5,429 bases of DNA, taken from contig MHCP01000033.1 of assembly GCA_001816655.1 (NCBI GenBank), forward strand, positions 1,555 through 6,983, given 5' to 3'. Below the pieces are notes generated by a model. The model was given only the letters and a program-made list of their open reading frames with translations, had not been told where the DNA came from and searched no databases. How positions within the stretch are numbered: position 1 is the first letter of the stretch; every line of letters starts with the position of its first letter. Positions 1 through 4,965 of the stretch are shown here, in pieces. This stretch comes from Candidatus Woykebacteria bacterium RBG_13_40_15. Lineage in GTDB: Bacteria; Patescibacteria; Microgenomatia; Woykebacterales; RBG-16-39-9b. The translations under genes and the position numbers were made by a program.

Positions 1-1
1 G

Positions 2-418
2 GTACCTCAAAGTTGGGAAACCAAGGAAGGAGCGGATGATTCATTATGTGGTGCTGGAATAGATTTTTTGGCACCGACAGAGGATCTTTTAGGTAAGTGT
101 GCCACCGAGTTTGGTGGGTTGGTAGTCGTACAACAGATCAACGAGTTATTCACTACATATACCAACAATATAGATATGAGTTCTCTAAAAGATTCTCGGA
201 AAGAGAGCACAACAGCGGGTGGTACGGAAGCAGTTAAAGTAACTGGAGTATACGATATGGCTGAGGATTCTTACGGTTTAAACGGTTCGGAAGTAATTGA
301 CTACTATATAAATCAAGATGGTAAGGTGTTGATGATTGAATATCTTCGAAAACCTTCTTGGCCAGATGAGTCGGATACGTTTGAATTGATTATCTCAACG
401 TTTAAATTCCTAGACTAG
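2..418 (+). CDS. C-terminal part of a hypothetical PsbP-like surface protein (5' end outside window)
   Basis: The frame is open from the left edge of the window to a TAG at 416-418, so this is the last 138 residues of a longer protein. A TTG at 68 could be called a start, but the frame upstream stays open and reads as ordinary protein (for example SWETKEGADD), so the true start is probably before the window. The visible part is hydrophilic, with no membrane segment. It contains a VKVTGVYD...GLNGSEVIDYYINQDGKVLMIEY strand pattern split over two stretches and ends in ELIISTFKFLD. That layout, with a final STFKF-type ending, resembles the small PsbP-like outer domains often seen in CPR lipoproteins; this is recognition from memory, not a search. 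Function is unknown. The next gene starts 8 nt downstream, its ribosome-binding site overlaps this stop codon, and its product has a similar ending (KILKSISY), so the two are probably co-transcribed and related in type. Confidence 0.7.
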   Translation, partial: VPQSWETKEGADDSLCGAGIDFLAPTEDLLGKCATEFGGLVVVQQINELFTTYTNNIDMSSLKDSRKESTTAGGTEAVKVTGVYDMAEDSYGLNGSEVIDYYINQDGKVLMIEYLRKPSWPDESDTFELIISTFKFLD

Positions 419-421
419 GAG
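417..421 (+). promoter_or_regulatory. Shine-Dalgarno site AGGAG for the 427 gene
   Basis: AGGAG lies 5 nt before the ATG at 427 and overlaps the TAG stop (416-418) of the preceding gene. It fixes the start choice at 427 and suggests translational coupling between the two small-protein genes. Confidence 0.8.
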
Positions 422-426
422 TAAGA

Positions 427-897
427 ATGCTTGAAGTTTCTGAACAAACACAACCAAATCAACCCGCGCAGCCTCAAGTTCAAACAGAACCAAAGAAAGG
501 TATTTCTTGGAAAAAAATCATAATTACTGTAGTTGTCGTAATTGTGGTATCAGGTGTAATATCAGGTTTGATTTGGTACTTTGGTTGTTATCAAACAGAG
601 TCAACTCCAGCAAGTTCAGTCAAAGTCTCCACACCAAGCTCAAGCCAAGCCACCCCTTCCGCCCAAAAAAACGAGACAGCTGATTGGGAGACCTACGCTG
701 CTGATGATGGGGTAAGTTTTAAGTACCCGTCCTCTTGGACATTGAACAAGGTATCGAGGCCGCCTGGAAAAACGACAAAAGACTACGTAAGTATTACGAG
801 CCCAAAAGGATTTCTTCTTCAATTTGTTACAGGTATAAGTGGTTTGGGAGGGGGGGGTGTGGCGATGATTTGGGTAGTCAATACCTACTTAATGTAA
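427..897 (+). CDS. Membrane-anchored PsbP-like protein, N-terminal part (gene frameshifted at G8 run)
   Basis: The start ATG follows a good AGGAG site. Residues 1-30 are Gln/Pro-rich and then basic (KKGISWKK), and residues about 31-52 form one strongly hydrophobic transmembrane helix. Residues about 56-85 are a Ser/Thr/Pro/Gln-rich linker. From about residue 86 an outer domain begins with DWETYAADDGVSFKYPSSWTL, the typical opening of PsbP-like domains in CPR proteins. The N-in, domain-out topology is inferred from the basic residues before the helix. At a run of eight G (850-857) the good sequence stops: the frame continues only as VAMIWVVNTYLM and ends at 897, while the plausible continuation lies in the -1 frame to 1256. 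With one G added (or two removed) the gene would be a single protein of about 276 residues ending at 1256. Function is unknown. The break may be a homopolymer error, a real mutation or a programmed slip. Confidence 0.75.
   Translation: MLEVSEQTQPNQPAQPQVQTEPKKGISWKKIIITVVVVIVVSGVISGLIWYFGCYQTESTPASSVKVSTPSSSQATPSAQKNETADWETYAADDGVSFKYPSSWTLNKVSRPPGKTTKDYVSITSPKGFLLQFVTGISGLGGGGVAMIWVVNTYLM
850..857 (+). other. G8 homopolymer at the frameshift point
   Basis: Eight consecutive G sit exactly where the coding signal passes from the frame of 427 to the -1 frame. In the upstream frame they are read GGG GGG GGT. A slip back of one base would pair G-reading tRNAs again on GGG GGG, so a slip is physically possible. 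A G9 or G6 run would restore one continuous frame. Confidence 0.85.
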
Positions 898-1256
898 ATG
901 TTTATAGTATTGAGGAGGCCGGGTTTAATAATTATAAAGGGGAGCCAGTTAGAATAGTTGAATGGGGAGTGTCGGGAGGTTTCCTAGATAACAAAGGCTC
1001 AAACTTTGTTAGAAAAGAAACACTGCTTGATGATGATAAGGATTTTCCCAAACTTGGGGATAATGGTAAAAACTGCCTAGTTTTTGAGAACGAAGTGGAA
1101 GGATCACTGGGTTTCTTATCAATTTCGAATAAAGGCACAGCATTCCATGGGCAGTATCCAGACAATTCAAGCTACCAAAAACTGACTCCCGAGGAATACT
1201 TTAACCTGCCAGACTTAAAAACGGCGAAAAAAATACTAAAATCTATTAGCTACTAA
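858..1256 (+). CDS. C-terminal part of the same frameshifted PsbP-like protein
   Basis: This is the displaced second half of the gene that starts at 427, read in the -1 frame after the G8 run. The first convincing residues are CGDDLGSQYLLNVNVYSIEE at 858 and the stop is TAA at 1254-1256. The frame is also open upstream to about 735, but that stretch (for example AAWKNDKRLRKYYEPKR) overlaps the convincing N-terminal domain in the other frame and looks like a coincidental reading. No start codon with a ribosome-binding site lies near 858. An AGGAGG at 913-918 has no start codon at a usable distance, so independent expression is unlikely. The segment is soluble and rich in Gly, Asn, Asp and Lys. 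It ends LPDLKTAKKILKSISY, a helix-like ending similar in style to that of the preceding gene. Confidence 0.7.
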   Translation, partial: CGDDLGSQYLLNVNVYSIEEAGFNNYKGEPVRIVEWGVSGGFLDNKGSNFVRKETLLDDDKDFPKLGDNGKNCLVFENEVEGSLGFLSISNKGTAFHGQYPDNSSYQKLTPEEYFNLPDLKTAKKILKSISY

Positions 1257-1316
1257 AAGTGCTTAATTAGATAGCACCTACCTTCAAATTCCGCAATTGG
1301 ATTCACACCTTGTCAG

Positions 1317-1345
1317 TTGAAATTATCCCCTTGCTAGCTTAAAAT
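1317..1345 (+). promoter_or_regulatory. Sigma70-type promoter for the murA-alr-ddl-murF operon
   Basis: TTGAAA (1317-1322, 5/6 match to the -35 consensus) and TAAAAT (1340-1345, 5/6 match to the -10 consensus) are separated by the ideal 17 bases. The predicted transcription start is about 1351-1354, and the murA ATG is at 1356. The 5' leader would therefore be only about 2-5 nt, and no Shine-Dalgarno-like sequence precedes the ATG, so both observations point to a leaderless or nearly leaderless mRNA. An imperfect palindrome with AGCT arms (1336-1350) covers the -10 box, but I assign it no role. A second possible -35 (TTGTCA, 1310-1315) has no well-placed partner. Confidence 0.65.
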
Positions 1346-1355
1346 TAGCTCTTAC

Positions 1356-2672
1356 ATGGCAAAATATATCATCGAGGGTGGTATGCCGCTTCGCGGTAGC
1401 GTCAAGATTCCCGGCGCGAAAAATGCTGGGTTTAAACTTATGATTGCCTCCCTTCTTTCAGATGAGATTTCTACCATAACCAATATACCGTATATTCGTG
1501 ACGTGATAGCGGTAAAAAAGATAATAGAAGCACTTGGTGCACGAGTTGAATTTTCCGATGACACGATGCAGATTAGTGGTGGTATTACTAGTGCGCAGGT
1601 ACCAGAGGAGCTGGGGGTAAAGTCAAGAGCAAGCTTTATGTATTTGCCAGTTCTACTGCATAGGTTTAAAAAAGGAATAGTATCATCTCCGGTAGGAGAC
1701 AGGATTGGTATGCGGCCGATTAATTGGTTTCTTGAAGGTTTAGGTAAAATGGGGGTAACAATTCAAGCTAAAGAAAGTGAAATACAAGCTGAAGCCCCCA
1801 ACGGATTAGTTGGTTGTGAGTACATATTTCCTAAAAACTCTCATACCGTAACAGAAGCCCTTATTTTGGCGGCGACTTTAGCAAAGGGTAAAACGAAGTT
1901 GTTAAACGCAGCGGCTGAGCCAGAGGTAGATGAGCTGATTTCGTTTTTAGACCAAATGGGGGCAAGAATAAAAAGAACAAAACCGCGGGAAATAGAAATA
2001 GAAGGGGCTACTTCTCTTAAAGGGGCTGTGCATCAGGTGATGACGGATCGTAATGAGGTGGTTACTTTTAGCTGTATGGCTTTGGGGACGGGTGGAGATA
2101 TTAAGATAGAGAATGTCGACCCTAGGTTTATTAGAGCTTTCGAAGAACAGATAATAGTTTGTGGTGGAGGGATAAAAAAAGTAGGATTAAATTTAAATGT
2201 TTTTTATAATCAGAAGTTAAAAGCAACTAACATACAAACATCTCCTTACCCAGGATTTATGACAGACTGGCAAAGCTTATGGATAGCTTTGATGACCCAA
2301 GCAGTAGGAGAGTCGATAATTCATGAGACGATTTTTGAAAATCGGTTTGAATGTGTGAAAAACCTATTAAAAATGGGAGCCAATATTGAGCTTTTTAATC
2401 CAATAGTTGAAAACCCGGAGGAAGTTTATAATTTTGAGTGGGATGAAAGATCAAAGCAATTCCTCCATGCAGTAAAAGTTCATGGGCCAAACCCTCTTCA
2501 TCACGCCACTTTGGAAGTATCCGATATCAGAGCAGGCGCGACATTAGTTTTTGCTGCCTTGATGGCAGAGGGAAAAAGTGAAATATATGGAATCGAGCAT
2601 ATCGAAAGGGGTTACGAAGATCTTGAAGGTAGGTTGGAGCGTCTTGGAGCTAGAATAACAAAAGTAGAGTAA
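1356..2672 (+). CDS. murA: UDP-N-acetylglucosamine 1-carboxyvinyltransferase (MurA), Asp115 variant
   Basis: This cytoplasmic enzyme transfers enolpyruvate from PEP to UDP-GlcNAc, the first committed step of peptidoglycan synthesis. The 438-residue product aligns from its first residue with E. coli MurA (419 residues): GAKNA places Lys22/Asn23 at the same numbers, Arg91 and Arg120 also match, and DR at 231-232, Asp304 (FMTDWQ), Arg330 (FENRF), Asp390-Ile-Arg392 and Arg418 (IERGYED) match E. coli D231/R232, D305, R331, D369/R371 and R397. This fixes the ATG start. The loop residue that is Cys115 in most MurA is Asp115 here (PVGDRIGMRP). About 22 extra residues lie between Arg330 and Asp390, and SHTVTE (162-167) replaces the usual SVGAT substrate-binding segment, so this is a divergent subfamily. 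It is the first gene of the operon and alr follows after 2 nt. A related enolpyruvyl transferase with another substrate is possible but less likely given the neighbours. Confidence 0.93.
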   Translation: MAKYIIEGGMPLRGSVKIPGAKNAGFKLMIASLLSDEISTITNIPYIRDVIAVKKIIEALGARVEFSDDTMQISGGITSAQVPEELGVKSRASFMYLPVLLHRFKKGIVSSPVGDRIGMRPINWFLEGLGKMGVTIQAKESEIQAEAPNGLVGCEYIFPKNSHTVTEALILAATLAKGKTKLLNAAAEPEVDELISFLDQMGARIKRTKPREIEIEGATSLKGAVHQVMTDRNEVVTFSCMALGTGGDIKIENVDPRFIRAFEEQIIVCGGGIKKVGLNLNVFYNQKLKATNIQTSPYPGFMTDWQSLWIALMTQAVGESIIHETIFENRFECVKNLLKMGANIELFNPIVENPEEVYNFEWDERSKQFLHAVKVHGPNPLHHATLEVSDIRAGATLVFAALMAEGKSEIYGIEHIERGYEDLEGRLERLGARITKVE

Positions 2673-2674
2673 TT

Positions 2675-3796
2675 ATGGCTTTGGAAAGACTTGCTTGGTG
2701 TGAAATTTCAAAAAGCGCTTTGAAACAAAATCTTGCCCAAATTCAAAATTTTGTCGGTGGGAAAACGGCGATTATGGCTGTGGTAAAAGCTAATGCCTAC
2801 GGTCACGGAGCGGTGGAGGTTTCAAAAACAGCACTTGACGCAGGGGTAAAGATGCTTGGAGTTTCCTCATTCGTAGAGGCGAAGCAACTCCGTGAAGTGG
2901 GGATAAAAGCTTCAATTGTTATCCTTGGATTTACACCGGCGGAAAATTATATGGATATAGTAAACTTCGATGTAACGGTTACGATTCGCAGTCTTGACGT
3001 TGCCAGAGCGCTTTCTACTGCTGCGAGAAGAGAGAACAAAACTGCAAAAGTTTGGGTTAAAGTCGATAGTGGTATGCACAGGCTTGGTTTAAATCCAGGA
3101 GAAGTTTTGTTTTTTATCAAGAAACTCCAAGACTTGCCCAATTTGGTTGTCGAAGGTATTTTCACCCATTTTGCCGATGCTGATAATCCCAACTTAGATT
3201 TTGCCAAAAAGCAGCTTGTTTCTTTTCAGAGAGTCTTAGCTGAACTCGAAAAGGAAGAAATAAAAATCCCAGTTTGCTCGGCGGCTAATTCGGCAGCAAC
3301 TTTTAAATTACCGGGGTCTCACTTGGATATGGTACGAATCGGTATTGCAATGTATGGGTTGAAGCCAGTTGCGGATTTTGATTGCGGGTTAGATCTGCAG
3401 CCGGCTCTTACTTTCAAAACTGAAATTACGCAAATAACCGAAATTAACAAAGGAGAATCGGTGGGTTATGGTCGAGGATTTTTTGCTAAAAGACCAACGA
3501 TGGTTGCTACACTTGCGGTTGGTTATGGTGATGGTTTTCGTAGAGGTCCGAAAAATTGGGGCGAAGTTTTGATTCGCAGCCAAAGAGTTCCGTTAGTAGG
3601 GCGAGTTTCGATGGATCAGGCGGCAGTTGACATCACGGATATTCGTGCAGATATTCGTAGAGGGGAGGAGGTAGTTTTAATTGGTAGGGGTGGGGATGAC
3701 CAGATACTAGCTGAGGAGGTCGCGGATAAACTTGGTACAATTTCCTACGAAGTAGTCTCGGCAATATCTGCCCGAGTTCCTAGGATTTATAAGTAA
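2675..3796 (+). CDS. alr: Alanine racemase (PLP-dependent)
   Basis: This enzyme interconverts L- and D-alanine in the cytoplasm, supplying D-Ala to the ligase encoded next. The 373-residue length is typical of the family. The N-terminal barrel carries the PLP lysine in AVVKANAYGHG (Lys38, with Tyr42). Lys129 matches the carbamylated lysine of the Geobacillus enzyme, and Arg136 (GMHRLG), His165 (THFADAD), the AANSA segment (203-207) and Arg221 (MVRIGIAMYGL) follow. The C-terminal beta domain supplies the second catalytic base Tyr265 (SVGYGR), Tyr284 (VGYGDGF) and Met313-Asp314 (VSMDQ). All key residues are present, so the enzyme should be active, normally as a homodimer with sites shared between subunits. 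The start lies 2 nt after the murA stop, with no strong Shine-Dalgarno sequence, which suggests translational coupling. The stop TAA (3794-3796) overlaps an ATG in the ddl frame. Confidence 0.97.
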   Translation: MALERLAWCEISKSALKQNLAQIQNFVGGKTAIMAVVKANAYGHGAVEVSKTALDAGVKMLGVSSFVEAKQLREVGIKASIVILGFTPAENYMDIVNFDVTVTIRSLDVARALSTAARRENKTAKVWVKVDSGMHRLGLNPGEVLFFIKKLQDLPNLVVEGIFTHFADADNPNLDFAKKQLVSFQRVLAELEKEEIKIPVCSAANSAATFKLPGSHLDMVRIGIAMYGLKPVADFDCGLDLQPALTFKTEITQITEINKGESVGYGRGFFAKRPTMVATLAVGYGDGFRRGPKNWGEVLIRSQRVPLVGRVSMDQAAVDITDIRADIRRGEEVVLIGRGGDDQILAEEVADKLGTISYEVVSAISARVPRIYK

Positions 3797-3807
3797 TGGT
3801 AGGGAAT

Positions 3808-3826
3808 GACAAGGAGACTCCTTGTC
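3808..3826 (+). repeat. Perfect 9-bp inverted repeat (RNA hairpin) in the alr-ddl gap
   Basis: GACAAGGAG (3808-3816), one A, then CTCCTTGTC (3818-3826). As RNA this would fold as about 8 base pairs with a 3-nt loop. No T tract follows, so it does not look like an intrinsic terminator. The left arm contains an AAGGAG resembling a Shine-Dalgarno sequence and the right arm contains CTCCT, which could pair with the ddl site AGGAG (3856-3860). A second copy of the right arm lies at 3831-3839, allowing alternative pairings. Confidence 0.8.
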
Positions 3827-3843
3827 AGAACTCCTTGTCAGAA
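3818..3843 (+). repeat. Two tandem copies of a 13-bp unit, CTCCTTGTCAGAA
   Basis: The unit occurs at 3818-3830 and is repeated exactly and without gap at 3831-3843. A shortened third copy (TTCAGAA, 3844-3850) follows. It lies between the alr stop and the ddl ribosome-binding site. Its CCTTGTCAG core also occurs at 1308-1316, just upstream of the murA promoter. Confidence 0.85.
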
Positions 3844-3855
3844 TTCAGAATTGTT

Positions 3856-3860
3856 AGGAG
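3856..3860 (+). promoter_or_regulatory. Shine-Dalgarno site AGGAG for ddl
   Basis: AGGAG lies 4 nt before the ATG at 3865. It decides between two in-frame starts: the ATG at 3796, overlapping the alr stop, would add 23 residues that do not look like part of the Ddl family, whereas the 3865 start gives the usual MKKIRVGVIFGG beginning. Confidence 0.75.
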
Positions 3861-3864
3861 AACT

Positions 3865-4965
3865 ATGAAAAAAATTCGGGTCGGTGTAATTTTTGGTGGT
3901 AGAAGCGGCGAACATGAAGTTTCGGTTATTTCAGCTAGATCTGTTATTGATGCAATTGATAAAACAAAATACGACGTCACCCCGATTTTCATTAATAAAA
4001 AAGGCCAGTGGTTGCTGGGTGCGCAGCCAAAGTCCGTAAAGGGAAAGGGCGCGGAATATGTCTATCTTCCACCAGATCCTACTGCAAGAAAACTAATTCC
4101 GGTCAAAGGAGGTAAAGCCTTGCCAAAGAAATTTGATGTGGTGTTCCCGGTTTTGCACGGTACCTACGGCGAAGACGGAACTGTTCAAGGACTTTTGGAT
4201 CTGGCAGGTATTCCATACGTAGGAGCGGGGGTGACGGCTTCAGCTGTTGGGATGGACAAGGTTGTCATGAAAAGTATTTTCGAATCGATGGGCTTACCAG
4301 TTACCAGACATGCTGTATTCACTAGGAAAAAAATCAAAGAAGCTAACAGAGAAGTTATCGCTGAGATCGAAGAAAAACTTTCATACCCAGTGTTTACCAA
4401 ACCAGCAAATCTTGGTTCTAGCGTCGGAATTACTAAGGCCCATAATAGGAAGGAGCTGACTAAGGGTTTGAATCTAGCTTGCGAATACGACCGAAAGGTT
4501 ATTGTGGAGCAGGGGGTTGAGAATGCTCGTGAGATAGAAGTTTCAGTTCTTGGCAACGATGATCCAAAAGCAAGTGTGTGTGGAGAAGTAGTGCCATCGA
4601 AAGAATTTTATGACTACGAAGATAAGTATATTTTGGGCCGGGCAAAGCTAATTATTCCAGCCCCTCTTCCAAAAAATATTTCAGATAAAATAAGAAAATT
4701 AGCTTTGAGAGCCTTCAAAGCAATTGATTGTGCAGGTATGGCAAGAGCCGATTTTTTGCTTGAAAAAGCGACAAACAAGATATTTATAGATGAAGTGAAC
4801 ACTATTCCTGGTTTTACTTCAATAAGTATGTACCCAAAACTTTGGGAAGCTAGCGGTATTTGTTACCGGGAATTAATTGACTGTTTAATAAATCTTGCGT
4901 TCGAACGTTATAATGAGAAGGGGCATATCAAAACAGAATTCCCGTCAAAATTATTAAAGAAATGA
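3865..4965 (+). CDS. ddl: D-alanine--D-alanine ligase (DdlA-size, ATP-grasp)
   Basis: This cytoplasmic enzyme joins two D-Ala using ATP; the dipeptide becomes the end of the peptidoglycan stem peptide. From the 3865 start the protein has 366 residues, similar to E. coli DdlA. The N-terminal domain has GGRSGEHEVS with Glu16, and the middle has VLHGTYGEDGTVQG (97-109). ATP-grasp residues include Lys136, Lys179 (FTKPANLGSSVG), Glu215 and Glu223. FYDYEDKY (248-255) holds the Lys-Tyr pair equivalent to E. coli DdlB K215/Y216, which favours D-Ala-D-Ala over D-Ala-D-lactate. Arg294 and Asp296 (ARADF), Glu310, Asn312, Gly316 and Ser321 (EVNTIPGFTSIS) complete the metal and substrate sites. An alternative start at 3796 would add 23 residues encoded by the repeats. 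The TGA stop overlaps the ATG of the following Mur ligase gene. Confidence 0.95.
   Translation: MKKIRVGVIFGGRSGEHEVSVISARSVIDAIDKTKYDVTPIFINKKGQWLLGAQPKSVKGKGAEYVYLPPDPTARKLIPVKGGKALPKKFDVVFPVLHGTYGEDGTVQGLLDLAGIPYVGAGVTASAVGMDKVVMKSIFESMGLPVTRHAVFTRKKIKEANREVIAEIEEKLSYPVFTKPANLGSSVGITKAHNRKELTKGLNLACEYDRKVIVEQGVENAREIEVSVLGNDDPKASVCGEVVPSKEFYDYEDKYILGRAKLIIPAPLPKNISDKIRKLALRAFKAIDCAGMARADFLLEKATNKIFIDEVNTIPGFTSISMYPKLWEASGICYRELIDCLINLAFERYNEKGHIKTEFPSKLLKK

Noticed and set aside
68..418. A complete short gene starting at TTG 68
   Set aside because: The same frame is open to the left edge, no Shine-Dalgarno sequence precedes 68, and the upstream residues read as normal protein. The gene is treated as 5'-truncated.
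913..918. Strong Shine-Dalgarno-like AGGAGG
   Set aside because: No start codon lies at a usable distance downstream; it encodes Glu-Glu within the C-terminal part of the frameshifted gene.
735..1256. An independent gene starting at TTG 735
   Set aside because: Up to about 850 this frame overlaps the convincing PsbP-like sequence of the 427 frame and reads as unlikely protein. No ribosome-binding site precedes 735. It is better explained as the displaced end of the 427 gene.
1259..1277. Possible terminator after the 427/858 gene: GTGCT, 9-nt loop, AGCAC
   Set aside because: The stem is only 5 bp, the loop is large and no T tract follows (CTACCTTC). This is too weak to call a terminator.
3638..3658. 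Direct repeat GATATTCGT with 12-bp period inside alr
   Set aside because: It encodes DIRADIRR in a surface loop of the C-terminal domain. Only two copies, and the region length is near normal for alanine racemases.
3822..3851. Possible internal promoter TTGTCA-18-CAGAAT before ddl
   Set aside because: The -10 box matches only 4 of 6 bases, the -35 lies in the repeat, and the predicted start would fall in the ddl ribosome-binding site. The repeats explain the sequence better.
4185..4556. Open reading frame of 123 codons on the minus strand
   Set aside because: It lies wholly inside ddl, whose catalytic residues are all accounted for on the + strand. Its translation is low-complexity Ser/Thr/Phe-rich with no recognisable domain. 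The other minus-strand frames (for example 932-1165, 2947-3207 and 5063-5290) are rejected for the same reason.
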